Shown one piece after another: positions 16,481-26,000 of a stretch of 64,000 nt of DNA. This DNA comes from JBGANR01 sp044222225 (GTDB taxonomy: Bacteria > Actinomycetota > Actinomycetes > Mycobacteriales > Mycobacteriaceae). Below the pieces are notes generated by a model that made no database searches, was not told the origin of the DNA, and saw nothing but the letters and a program-made list of their open reading frames with translations. How positions within the stretch are numbered: position 1 is the stretch's first letter; the number at the start of each line of letters is the position of its first letter. Position numbers and translations under genes: made by a program. Where the stretch lies: NCBI GenBank assembly GCA_044222225.1, contig JBGANR010000014.1, forward strand, positions 75,727 through 139,726, written 5' to 3'.

Positions 16481-17453
16481 TGTTCTTCCCACGGACGTTG
16501 TGGACGCGGTCGATGGGTGAGAGGCCTCCGATGCCGGTGTGGGGGCGATGGTGGTTGTAGTGGTGTAGCCAGGCGTTGTAGGTCTCGGCGCGGGCTGCGT
16601 CTGAGAGGTAGTGCCGGGCGTAGGCCCATTCGTCGGCGAGGGTGCGGTGGAACCGTTCGATCTTCCCGTTCGTCTGCGGCCGGTAGGGGCGCGTGTACGT
16701 GTGCTTCACCTGTGGGCCGAGCGCGTCGTTGAACGCCTTGGACCGGTAGCAGGAACCGTTGTCGGTCATCACGCGCTCGACGGTGATCCCGTGCTCGGCG
16801 AAGAACGCGTGCGCGCGGGTCCAGAAACCGGTGGCGGTCTCTTGACGTTCGTCGTCGAGGATCTCCGAGTACACCAGGCGGGCGTTGTCATCGATCGCCG
16901 AATGCAGGAACGAGTAGCCGACTCCTGCCTTCCTTTTCCTGTTGCCGGCCGAGCGGCCGAGAGTGCGGTGCCCGCCGCCGTCGGGGATACGGCCGAGTTT
17001 CTTCACGTCGACGTGCACCAGCTCGCCCGGGGTCTGGCGCTCGTAGCGGACGGGTTTGGGCTTGCGTATCCGGATTCCGGTGCCCTTATCGACCTGCGCC
17101 AGCAGCGGGGCGCCATACCGGGTGAGGACCTTCGAGACGGTGGACTGCGGTAGATGCAGGTGGTAGGCGATCCGGTGCGCGCCCCATCGACGATTGATGC
17201 GCAACCCGATGATGCGTTTCTCGGTGCGGGGGTCGATCCGTGACGGGGACGACAGCGGCCGGGACGAACGATCCTGCATCGCCGCGCGACCACCGGCGCG
17301 ATAACGGGCGACCCACTTGGAGACCGTGCCACGTGAGAGGTGGAAACGTTCAGCGACCCGAGCCTGCTTCCACCCGTCGTTGATGACCAGCAACGCGATC
17401 TTGACCCGCCCTTCGACGGTGAGCGCGGCACGAGCATGGGTAACGTACGACAT
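16476..17453 (-). CDS. IS481-family transposase
   Basis: 325 residues. The N-terminal helix-turn-helix contains KIALLVINDGWKQARVAERF and LSRGTVSKWVARY. The DDE catalytic core is complete: Asp149 in LVHVDVKKLGR, Asp231 in VMTDNGSCYRS, Glu266 in TNGKIERFHRTLADEW. The ATG at 17453 follows GGAGG. The TAG stop (16476-16478) lies outside the IS end, in the duplicated target CCTAGC, so the host site supplies termination. No frameshift is visible, so the element looks active. It transposes its own IS by cut-and-paste or copying; the exact pathway is not shown here. Confidence 0.95.
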   Translation of the reverse strand: MSYVTHARAALTVEGRVKIALLVINDGWKQARVAERFHLSRGTVSKWVARYRAGGRAAMQDRSSRPLSSPSRIDPRTEKRIIGLRINRRWGAHRIAYHLHLPQSTVSKVLTRYGAPLLAQVDKGTGIRIRKPKPVRYERQTPGELVHVDVKKLGRIPDGGGHRTLGRSAGNRKRKAGVGYSFLHSAIDDNARLVYSEILDDERQETATGFWTRAHAFFAEHGITVERVMTDNGSCYRSKAFNDALGPQVKHTYTRPYRPQTNGKIERFHRTLADEWAYARHYLSDAARAETYNAWLHHYNHHRPHTGIGGLSPIDRVHNVRGKNS

Positions 17454-17557
17454 GAGGACCTCCGTGGATCGAGTGAGTGTGGTAACCCACATCGATACCG
17501 GAGGTCCTCACCTCATTCCGCCACGCCACGCTGCTCACAACGTCCGTGGGAAGAACA
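16481..17557 (-). mobile_element. IS481-family insertion sequence (1077 bp)
   Basis: Terminal inverted repeats are perfect over 22 bp: TGTTCTTCCCACGGACGTTG at 16481-16500 continues to 16502, and its complement fills 17536-17557. The flanks 16475-16480 and 17558-17563 are both CCTAGC, a 6-bp target duplication. B. pertussis IS481 is known to choose NCTAGN, and this site fits. Perfect repeats, intact duplication and an open transposase frame indicate a recent insertion. Inside, 12-bp arms at 17453-17464 and 17499-17510 can pair and would cover the transposase start in transcripts entering from outside. Confidence 0.97.
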
Positions 17558-18285
17558 CCTAGCGGCCCGACCCGCGCCGGATGCCGCGCCTCGGTGAGCA
17601 GCATGAGCGCAAGCAGCCCCGCGACCTCGGTGGACTCCGGCGTCGCCTCCCGCAGCAGCCGGGCGAGCCGGATGGCCTCGGCGGCCAGGTCGGCGTCGGT
17701 CGCCGGCTCGCCCGCCGCGGTGTGGTGGGCCTCGGTGAACATGAGGTAGAGCACGTCGAGCACCGCCGCCAGACGTTCGACGGCGTGCTCGGGAGCGGGG
17801 AAGGCGCGGCCGTGCTCGCTCAGCCGGCGTTTGGCGCGGGTGATCCGCTGCGCGATGGTCGCCTCCGGCACCTGGTAGGCACCGGCGATCTGGCGCGTCG
17901 TCAGCCCGGCGACCGCGCGCAGCGTCAACGCCACCTGGCCCGACCGGGGCAGCTCGGGGTGGCAGCACAGTCGGAGCAGAAGCAGCGCGTCGTCGCCGGC
18001 CGCGGTGGCCGCCGCGAGCGGGGCGTCGAGCAGTGCCGCCCGGGCCTCGCGTTCGCGCCGGCGCGAATCGGCGCGGATCCGATCGATGTAGCGACGCCGG
18101 GCGGCCGTCACCAGCCATGCCTGCAGATCGTCGGGCGGCTGCCGCAGCCGCTGCGCCTCCAGCAGCGCGTCTTGCACCGCGTCCTCGCAGAGCTGGAACT
18201 GGTCGCCGCCGTAGGTGCGCAGCAGCCGGGCCAGGGTGTGACGGGCGTGGTCGCGCCAGGCGACCTCGCCCGAGCGCGTCGTCAA
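17558..18285 (-). pseudogene. ECF sigma factor (DUF6596 type), N-terminal fragment
   Basis: From a TTG at 18285, overlapping the upstream YCII stop by 4 nt, the protein reads LTTRSGEVAWRDHARHTLAR and continues with sigma-70 region 2 (LCEDAVQDALLEAQRL, WLVTAARRRYIDRIR), region 4 (TRQIAGAYQVPEATIAQRIT) and the DUF6596 start (LDVLYLMFTEAHH). It stops making sense at ARHPARVGPL, where the IS begins. Together with 15991-16480 it would give about 405 residues, normal for the family. YCII plus DUF6596 sigma is a common actinobacterial pair. The truncated product keeps both DNA/RNA-polymerase-binding regions, so residual activity is possible. Confidence 0.92.
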
Positions 18286-18650
18286 TCCTGGCCCAGGTCC
18301 GAGAACACCACCGGCCGGATCTCGACGGCCAGGCCGGGGATGTGGACGTCCGGAATCTGCATGGCCAGCTCGACGACGCGGGCCTCGTCGTCGACGTCGA
18401 CGAGGTAGAAGCCGCCGAGGAACTCCTTGGCCTCGACGAACGGTCCGTCGGTGATCTCGGGCCGCCCGGACGTGCCGCGCACCACCTTCGAACGGCTCGG
18501 GTCGGCGCACGCCTGGGTGCTGATGAGCTCGCCGGACTCCTTGGTCGCCGCCATGAACGCGGCATGGCCGTCGCCGATCGCCTTCTGCTGCTCCTCGGTG
18601 AGCTGCTCCAGAACGCTCGGATCGACGTGCATCGCGATGAGGTATTTCAC
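18282..18650 (-). CDS. YCII-related (DGPF domain) protein
   Basis: 122 residues from a GTG at 18650 preceded by GAGGAGA. MKYLIAMHVDP-type start, GDGHAAFMAATKESGELIST and the family signature EITDGPFVEAKEFLGGFYLV identify a YCII/DGPF protein, a small dimeric alpha-beta fold. The biochemical role of the family is unclear; members encoded just before DUF6596 sigma factors are thought to work with them. The stop overlaps the sigma start (TTGA), so the two were coupled before the IS interrupted the sigma gene. Confidence 0.92.
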   Translation of the reverse strand: MKYLIAMHVDPSVLEQLTEEQQKAIGDGHAAFMAATKESGELISTQACADPSRSKVVRGTSGRPEITDGPFVEAKEFLGGFYLVDVDDEARVVELAMQIPDVHIPGLAVEIRPVVFSDLGQD

Positions 18651-18754
18651 GGTCTTCTCCTCTTCAGGTCGCCGCCCGGGCGGGCGGTCACCTGTCGGTC
18701 GTCGCCGAGCGCGGGGATTCGACACTCGCCTCGCATCTTTCTCGTACGGCGTCG

Positions 18755-20056
18755 CTACGCGGGACGATGCACCGAGCCGGCGAGGGCCTCGGCGACGATG
18801 CGGGGGACGGCGTCGGGACCCGGTGAGCGGCGGATCGCCGCCCCGACGGTCGCGGCGCGCCGCCGGTGCCGACCGTCGTGGAGCACCGTACGCACCGCGT
18901 CGCGCACCCGGGCCGGCGTCGGGGTGCCGGTGCGCAGGTCGACGCCTGTGCCCGACCAGGCGATCCGCGCGCTGACCTCGACCTTGTCCTCGGTGCGCCC
19001 CGCCACGACGATGGGCACCCCGTGCTCGAGCGCGTAGTGCACGCCGCCGTACCCGCCGTTGGTGACGTAGACGTCGGTGAGCGGCAGCAGCCGATCGTAG
19101 GGCAGGAAGCTCGCCGCCCGGACGTTGGCCGGCAGGTCGCGGGGCAGGCTGTCGAGGGGACGTCCGCCGGTGCTGACCACGACGACGACGTCCTCCTCCG
19201 CGAGACCGCGCACGGTGGGCTCGATCAGCTGCCAATCGACGTTCGCCACCGTGCCCTGGGTGACGTGCACCACCCGGCGACCGGCGGTGAGATCGCCCCA
19301 CCAGGAGGGCAACGGCGTCGACGATGGCTGCGAGCGGGAGACCGGCCCGACGAAGTGCACGGTGTCGGGCAGGCCGGGGCGCGGGTACTCGAACTCGGGC
19401 ACGGTGAACTGGACGAGTCGATCGGCACCGGCCGGCCAGTCGAGGAAGAACCGCGGCAGCGGACGTCCGGTCTCGGCGCGGGCGACGGTGTCGGCGAACC
19501 GTTGGACGGGAGCGAAGACGTGCTTCTCGGCGCCGACCGTCAGCAGGGCGTTGCGCAGCCGGCCGAGCGCGCCGGGCCGCGGTGGGATGCCGAGGCCGAA
19601 CGGTGCGACGTCCGGATGCTTGAGCGCCAACGGCACGATGCCGAGGTTGACGATCAGCGGTCGCTCGGCGCGCGGCAGCCCGGTGAGCACGGCCGCCGCC
19701 GCGAACATCGACTCGGCCAATAGGGCGTCCGTCGGCTCGGCGGCGATCGCCGCGCGTACGGCCCGCAGCTGGGCCGGCACCGGCCGCAGGAAGATCTCGA
19801 TCATGTCGTAGCGGATGCCCGCCGGACCGCGTAGGCCGCGACGGCCGGGGAAGGCGGCGTCGACGTCGCGGTCGTCGAAGTCGGCCTCGGCGGGCAGCGG
19901 CAGAAAGTCCGCGCCCGTGGCGACGACGTCCTCGCGGTAGCGCTCGCCGGTGAGGAAGCGGACGCGATCGCCGGCGGCGAGCAGCGATCGGGCCACCGCC
20001 AGCAGCGGGGTGACGTGGCCGCGGACAGGCGTGGCGGCCAGGAGAACGGAGGTCAT
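18755..20056 (-). CDS. GT1-family glycosyltransferase (MGT/UGT-like)
   Basis: 433 residues in the GT-B fold. The N-terminal MTSVLLAATPVRGHVTPLLA is the acceptor-domain start of macrolide/phenolic glycosyltransferases. The C-terminal half has VVHVTQGTVAN, ASFLPYDRLLPLTDVYVTNG and GYGGVHYALEHGVPIVVAGR, the nucleotide-sugar-binding region of GT1 enzymes, although the usual 'HGG' is NGG here. It probably transfers a sugar from an NDP-sugar to a small lipophilic acceptor. It is divergent from the TetR gene, with an inverted repeat between them, so the regulator probably controls it in response to an aglycone or drug. Substrate unknown. Confidence 0.9.
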   Translation of the reverse strand: MTSVLLAATPVRGHVTPLLAVARSLLAAGDRVRFLTGERYREDVVATGADFLPLPAEADFDDRDVDAAFPGRRGLRGPAGIRYDMIEIFLRPVPAQLRAVRAAIAAEPTDALLAESMFAAAAVLTGLPRAERPLIVNLGIVPLALKHPDVAPFGLGIPPRPGALGRLRNALLTVGAEKHVFAPVQRFADTVARAETGRPLPRFFLDWPAGADRLVQFTVPEFEYPRPGLPDTVHFVGPVSRSQPSSTPLPSWWGDLTAGRRVVHVTQGTVANVDWQLIEPTVRGLAEEDVVVVVSTGGRPLDSLPRDLPANVRAASFLPYDRLLPLTDVYVTNGGYGGVHYALEHGVPIVVAGRTEDKVEVSARIAWSGTGVDLRTGTPTPARVRDAVRTVLHDGRHRRRAATVGAAIRRSPGPDAVPRIVAEALAGSVHRPA

Positions 20057-20110
20057 GGGCGGTCCTTCGGCGGTCGGTGGACTATCGTCTGCTACACAGT
20101 CGAAGTATTA

Positions 20111-20129
20111 ACCACCCTGTAGAGGTGGT
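20111..20129. promoter_or_regulatory. Inverted-repeat operator between glycosyltransferase and TetR genes
   Basis: ACCACC (20111-20116) and GGTGGT (20124-20129) form an inverted repeat with a 7-nt spacer; TTA and CAA flanks nearly extend it. It sits 19 bp before the TetR start and 55 bp before the divergent glycosyltransferase. This is the normal place for a TetR self-operator. Confidence 0.6.
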
Positions 20130-20147
20130 CAATAGAGAAGGGTGGCG

Positions 20148-20774
20148 ATGGTGCGCAGGTACCGCTCCGAGCTTCGGGCCGAGCAGGCGGCGGCCACCCG
20201 CCGGCGGGTACTCGACGCAGCCGCCGCCTGTTTCATCGAGAACGGCTATCACGGCACCTCGCTCGCCGACATCGCGGCGCGCGCCGGAGTCTCACCGGAG
20301 ACCGTCAAGGCCGGCGGACCGAAACGCGACCTTCTGCTGGGTGCCTTCGAGCAGGCGTTCGCCGGCGCGGAGGGCGACGAGTTGATCGCCGACGGTGACG
20401 CCGCCCGGGCGATCGAGGAGATCACCGACCCGCGGGTGCTGCTCGCGGCCGTCGTCGACCATGTCGCCGCCGCCAACGCGCGCACCAGTGTGTTGTGGAC
20501 GGAGTTCCTCGCCGCCGCCAACGCCGACGAGATGGTCGGACGCGCCCTCGCCGACCTGCTGGTCCGTCGCCGGGCGGACTACCGGCGCGTCGTCGCCGTG
20601 CTCACCGACCGCGGCGTGGCGGCCCCGCCGGCGGATCCCGATGCCGCGGCGGCGGCGCTGTCGTTCCTCTGGTCGCCGGAGAGCCACCAGCAGCTCGTTC
20701 TGCAGGGCGGCTGGAGCATGCGGCGCTATCGGGACTGGCTGGCGACGGCCGCGCGGCACGGGCTCGGCGTCTGA
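20148..20774 (+). CDS. TetR/AcrR-family transcriptional regulator
   Basis: About 208 residues. The N-terminal helix-turn-helix is typical (TRRRVLDAAAACFIENGYHG, TSLADIAARAGVSPETVKAG). The C-terminal helical ligand domain is variable. I chose ATG 20148 because AGAAGG lies 7-12 nt before it; GTG 20142 is an alternative. The ending SMRRYRDWLATAARHGLGV is a common TetR tail. It probably represses itself and the divergent glycosyltransferase through the site at 20111-20129. Its stop is followed within 4 nt by a strong hairpin. Confidence 0.93.
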   Translation: MVRRYRSELRAEQAAATRRRVLDAAAACFIENGYHGTSLADIAARAGVSPETVKAGGPKRDLLLGAFEQAFAGAEGDELIADGDAARAIEEITDPRVLLAAVVDHVAAANARTSVLWTEFLAAANADEMVGRALADLLVRRRADYRRVVAVLTDRGVAAPPADPDAAAAALSFLWSPESHQQLVLQGGWSMRRYRDWLATAARHGLGV

Positions 20775-20777
20775 GCA

Positions 20778-20848
20778 CCCCAAACCGCAGAAATTCGGGG
20801 GTCCAGCCTCGTATAGCGGCTGGACCCCCGGATTTCTGCAGTTGCGGG
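20778..20848. terminator. Long hairpin, left copy of a structured element
   Basis: Arms 20778-20808 and 20818-20848 pair over about 31 positions with few mismatches; the 9-nt loop contains TATAGC. It would end TetR transcription from the left and a minus-strand transcript from the right. A homologous hairpin at 30285-30357 has the same loop and several paired, compensating base changes. Each lies 8-10 nt beyond the stop of the same coding end (20857 and 30368), so hairpin and coding end were duplicated together. Confidence 0.8.
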
Positions 20849-20852
20849 AGCC

Positions 20853-20927
20853 GGCGTCAGAGATAGGCCCGGGCCAGCCGTAACGCCGCCCCGACGTAGC
20901 CGCCGCGGAACAGGTGGGCGTGCATGA
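20853..20927 (-). pseudogene. Duplicated 3' end of the fructosamine-kinase-like gene
   Basis: These 75 bp match 30364-30438 with only two differences. On the minus strand they encode the C-terminus HAHLFRGGYVGAALRLARAY plus a final Leu and the stop, as in the complete gene at 30368-31156. The match ends abruptly 15 bp before the first CRISPR repeat. With the hairpin at 20778-20848 it forms a direct repeat that brackets the CRISPR-Cas island. It resembles the remnant left when DNA inserts at, or recombines with, a gene's 3' end. Confidence 0.88.
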
Positions 20928-20942
20928 CGCTCGCCGGCGAAG

Positions 20943-23044
20943 GGACCACCCCCGCATTCGCGGAGAGCACACACGACGCGCCGGCGTCACCGAGGACGTG
21001 ATCGGACCACCCCCGCATTCGCGGAGAGCACCGGGCCAGGGCCTGGTCCAGACGCAGCTGCGCCGGACCACCCCCGCATTCGCGGAGAGCACTACTCGCC
21101 AGGGATGCCAGGTTATAGCCGAGGAGGACCACCCCCGCATTCGCGGAGAGCACAAGTGCCGGCCGGGACGTCGATGGTGACCGAGGGGACCACCCCCGCA
21201 TTCGCGGAGAGCACACGCTCACCGCCAGCCCGGCCATCAGCATCACGGGACCACCCCCGCATTCGCGGAGAGCACCCCGACCCGATCCAGGGCTTCTCCG
21301 AGAAGTGGGGACCACCCCCGCATTCGCGGAGAGCACGCGCCTACAGCGGGCGACCAGATCCGGCGCGCGGGACCACCCCGCATTCGCGGAGAGCACATGA
21401 CGGGGCGCCGGGTCGCGCTGGCCGCCGCGGGACCACCCCCGCATTCGCGGAGAGCACAGCTGGCCGGCTCTGCGCAAGATCCGCCTGCGGGGACCACCCC
21501 CGCATTCGCGGAGAGCACTTGCGGATCATCGTGCACAGCGGCTCGTACGTGGGACCACCCCCGCATTCGCGGAGAGCACGCGCACCACGTCCAGGACGTG
21601 TATGAGTTCGAGGGACCACCCCCGCATTCGCGGAGAGCACAACGTGGCGACGTCGGCCGCGGGGATCGGGGCGGGACCACCCCCGCATTCGCGGAGAGCA
21701 CCATTCCTCACCCGCCGCCATCGATGGGAGCGGGGGACCACCCCCGCATTCGCGGAGAGCACCGCACGAGCGCGAGCGCCGCGACGGCCGTCCTGGGACC
21801 ACCCCCCGCATTCGCGGAGAGCACGGGATAGGTGGACATCGTCTTTGTCCCGATGAGGGACCACCCCCGCATTCGCGGAGAGCACTCGCCGCCGCGTCGT
21901 CCGGTCTCTCTCGGGATCGGACCACCCCCGCATTCGCGGAGAGCACCCGTACATGCTCGGCGCGCCCGGGCACGGGCACGGACCACCCCCGCATTCGCGG
22001 AGAGCACGAGACTTCGGTGACCGTGCCCGCCGTGCCGTACGGACCACCCCCGCATTCGCGGAGAGCACGCCGCCGTCTGTGACGCGGACGCATCCGCGGC
22101 CGGACCACCCCCGCATTCGCGGAGAGCACGCCGGGGTTGTCGCGGTAGTGGCGCGGAAGTACGGACCACCCCCGCATTCGCGGAGAGCACCCAGAGGCGT
22201 AGCCCTCGACGGCGGGCCAGATCGGACCACCCCCGCATTCGTGGAGAGCACCAGTAGGCGGCCGCGCAGCGCGCCGCCCACCAGGGACCACCCCCGCATT
22301 CGCGGAGAGCACGCGCCGAAGCGGATCATGCCGGCGGCGAGCTTGGGACCACCCCCGCATTCGCGGAGAGCACTGGATCCTCGGCAAGCTGCACCCCGAC
22401 CGCAAGGGACCACCCCCGCATTCGCGGAGAGCACCCACCGGGATCGTCGACCACGATGTTCTTCTCGGGACCACCCCCGCATTCGCGGAGAGCACGTCAT
22501 CCTGGGCGGCGATGCGGACGTCGACCAGGGACCACCCCCGCATTCGCGGAGAGCACCCGTGGGATGTGTTCGCGGCCGCGGTGAGGAAGGGACCACCCCC
22601 GCATTCGCGGAGAGCACCGCGTCATCGGCGACCGACAGAAGGATGACGAGGGACCACCCCCGCATTCGCGGAGAGCACAACCGAGCGCTGACGAACTGGC
22701 TGATGCGTGGAGGACCACCCCCGCATTCGCGGAGAGCACCGTCCAGTAGCCGAGGTCGCCGACGAGGACGACGGACCACCCCTGCATTCGCGGAGAGCAC
22801 CTGGCGTGCGGTCACACGTGGGCGCCGGAGTTCGGACCACCCCCGCATTCGCGGAGAGCACCTGGCGTGCGGTCACACGTGGGCGCCGGAGTTCGGACCA
22901 CCCCCGCATTCGCGGAGAGCACCGTCCAGTAGCCGAGGTCGCCGACGAGGACGACGGACCACCCCCGCATTCGCGGAGAGCACCTGGCGTGCGGTCACAC
23001 GTGGGCGCCGGAGTTCGGACCACCCCCGCATTCGCGGAGAGCAC
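20943..23044 (-). CRISPR. CRISPR array: 35 repeats of 28 bp, 34 spacers of 33 bp, type I-E-like repeat
   Basis: Every spacer is exactly 33 nt (period 61). Read on the minus strand the repeat starts GTGCTCTCC, has a CTCCGC/GCGGGG stem around a GAAT loop, and ends GTGGTCC, as in actinobacterial type I-E repeats; this fixes transcription on the minus strand, away from cas3. Variants: repeat at 21370 lacks one C, 21796 has an extra C, 22224 and 22773 each have one substitution. The five cas-proximal spacers (22740, 22801, 22862, 22923, 22984) are two sequences in the order A-B-B-A-B. The 29th base is C in 19 spacers, G in 13, T in 2. Only 40 bp separate the array from the cas3 stop, so no normal leader is present. 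Many open frames across the array are artefacts. Confidence 0.99.
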
Positions 23045-23084
23045 ACTTCGTGACCAGGCACGACAGGGCGAGCATCGCTGATTT

Positions 23085-26000
23085 TCATTCAGTTCGAGTC
23101 GTGTTCGAATCACTCCCGTCGGTCGTCGGCTGCCAGACGTTGATGCCGTCGGCGACTCTGGCGCGGCGCCACACTCCGTGAGGCACGCGCGCGGTGGCCG
23201 TCGCGGATAGCATGAGGGCGCGGTACTGCCTTGGCGTCACCCAGAATGGAGGACGTGCCATCTCCAACCGGGAATTACTTGCCGTGTGAGAGCCGCGGAC
23301 AGTCGGGGACCAGCCGAGTGCGAGGTAACCGTCGAGCGCCCAGGCGAGCATGTCGGTACGGACGGGGTCCTTGCCATATCGGTCGATAGCGATATCGACT
23401 CCGCCGCCGCTGACTTCGCCGCTCTTATCGAATCCGGCGGTGGGGTCGAGAAACACCTCGGCGGTGGCCGGGAGGAACGCCGCGGCGAAACCCTTGCCGT
23501 TGTTGGCATACGGGACTGACCGCATCTCCCATTTGGGTAAATAGTTCGCGGTTGTGTCGTGGATCAGCAGAGAGAAGCCGGGATGTGCGAGCGCAATCCT
23601 CTTATCGATCTCCGTGGTCGGGACAAATTTGTGGTATTTGACCCTGATCCCGTCCTTCACTCCGAGAGCGGTGCGAACGTGATCGTCGATGCTCTGCCAT
23701 GGCTGCACCGGTCGCACGATCCTCAGCAGGTCGGGGAGCGGTTTCCTGGACGCGATCTGGGGGACCCCGGTCGTCGGGTTCCACCGCAGTAACGCGTCGG
23801 GATCGCCGTCCTCCCGGTCTCGCAGGAGGGCGAGAAGCCCCACCGCGCCGAGGGTCCCCGCGAGCGGGGACGAGGAAGCCCCGGGCAGATCGGTGACGAT
23901 CCATCCTGCCGCGCCGGCGTCGAAGCGCGTCAGATTCCGTGTGATCGTCAGGTTCTCGGTCCGCGTCACCGGGATTGCGGGTGCCTCGCCCGAGAAGCTC
24001 TCGGGATACCGCGACGCCCGGTGATCCGCCCAGCGCATCACCGTCTCCAACAGAGCCAGACCCCACGGCCCGTACATGGAGGTGAGGGTGTCGAAGACGT
24101 CCACGTGCCCGGTGCAGACCTCCCGCTCGTGGAAGACCAGGGGCCGCGCTCGGCCGTGGTGGGCGAGGACGATGTGCCGGGTCAAGCAGTCGTCGATGCC
24201 GTCGGCGGAGAGCACCTCGTGGCGCCATTCGGCCGGCAGACCCGATTGCGCCAGCAGCCGAGCCTCGTATGCCGCGGTGTAGCGGCGGCGGCTCTTGGCC
24301 CATGCGGCGCCCCCGCCGGCGAACCGGAGGTTGCCCAAGCGGATCTGAAAGCGTCGATCGGCCTTACCGACGTCATGGGCGTGCCCGGCCGCGGTGAGAC
24401 GGTCGGCTATCGCGGACGGCAGGGGCAGCACCGACGCGGCTGCCGCCGTCCATGTCCCGACCTGGTATGAGTGATCGTCGAGGGTGACGATGTCGTCCTT
24501 GTCGGGGCGCACCCGTGCGGGAGCGCGGGTGCGGTCGATGATCCCGACCCGGGTGTCGCCGGCTAGGAGCAGCACGTCGAGGCCGGGATCCTCGTCGCCC
24601 GCCGAGATGTCGAGGGCGTCCGCCGCCATCCGCCGGGCCGGCTGTCCTGTGGGGTCGTCGAGGAGGCTGTCGAGGAGATCGCGGGCCAGGTCTCCCTGCG
24701 GGAGCAGCCAGCGGCCGTCGCCACGATGACGAGCCACCAGTTCGCTGATGTCCGGCACGACGGTGGCGTCGGCCGGGTCGACACCGCCGGTGACGGTGTA
24801 GCCGCCGAGGTCGGCGGCGAGAACCACGGCGATGCCGGGAGTGATGTCCGTGAGGTCGGCAGGAGTCTTCCAGCAGTTGTCGGCGCCCATCACCCGCACC
24901 TTCGCCAGGATGTCCTGAGAAACGCGACGGCCCGTCCTGTTCACGGCGACGGTGGTCGCCTCAGTGTCGCCGTCGCCGCGGTCCTGAACCTTCATCCCAT
25001 CGGCTCGGCGCAGGATGTCTCGTAGGCCCTCCAGTGGTACGGCGACGGTCTCGTCTTTCATCACCGGGATGTCGTTGAGCAGGTCGAGTCCTTCGGCGCG
25101 CCAGGCGACCCGCACGTCGTCCTCCCGGGGAGTGTCCGGTCCGTAGAGGAACGCCGCCGTGGGAAAGGTGTATCGCTCGCTGGTGTAGGCGGCGTACTCG
25201 GCGACCTGGGTCGATAGGACGGCGGTGCGCGGCGGGGGCGGGTCCAGCGGGCCGTCGGCGGCCGCTTTCAGGGCTGGGACCAGCATCTCCAGCCCGGTGG
25301 GGGACATGTCCAGCCCGTTCTCCGGAACGAGCTGCGCGAGCGTGTCGCGCAGGCGGCCCGCGTGTTCGCCGTAGACGGCCGCGGTGCCCGGGTCCACCGC
25401 ACCTGCGGCGTACACGTCGACGAAGGCCGTGGCGAGACGTCCGCGGCGGTTGCAGCGTCCGGCCCGTTGCACCAGCGCAGCGAGCGAGGGGCACTGGGTG
25501 ATCACGTGGACGCCGTCCAGATCCGCGCCCACCTCCAGCGTCTGGGTGGCGACCGTGACGGCGTCGCGGTCGATCCGTACCTGCCAGCTGTCACCTTCGC
25601 GGAAGCGCCCGTGCACCACCCGCACGGGAGTCCTGGCCTTGTCCAGCAGATCGGCGACGCGGCGGGTGGCGGCCACGGTGTTGCAGAACACCAGAACCCC
25701 GGCGTCACCTGCCTCCGCGTCATCTCCTCGGACGCGGTCGGCCCGGTACGCTTCGGCGGCGCCGCGGGCCATCGCCTTCTCCACCGCGGTGTGCGCGGCT
25801 GCGCCGGTCGCCGGAGTGACCGTGTGGAACCGGAGGGTCCGCGGGGCGTGGAGCAGCCGGGACGCCACCGGGTGCGCACGATCCGCGGCGTCGATGTCGA
25901 GCCGGTCGCCGGCGGCCAGCAGCTCCTCGGGAATCGTGGCGCCGAGGGTGACGGTCTGGCCCGCACGGACCCCCAACGACACCGGTGCCGCGCGTTGCAC

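Noticed and set aside
20857..23113. Many 60-440-residue open frames on both strands across the array, with repeated phrases such as 'LSANAGVV' or 'PRIRGEH'
   Set aside because: They arise from translating the 61-bp CRISPR period; no frame has a start signal or family match.
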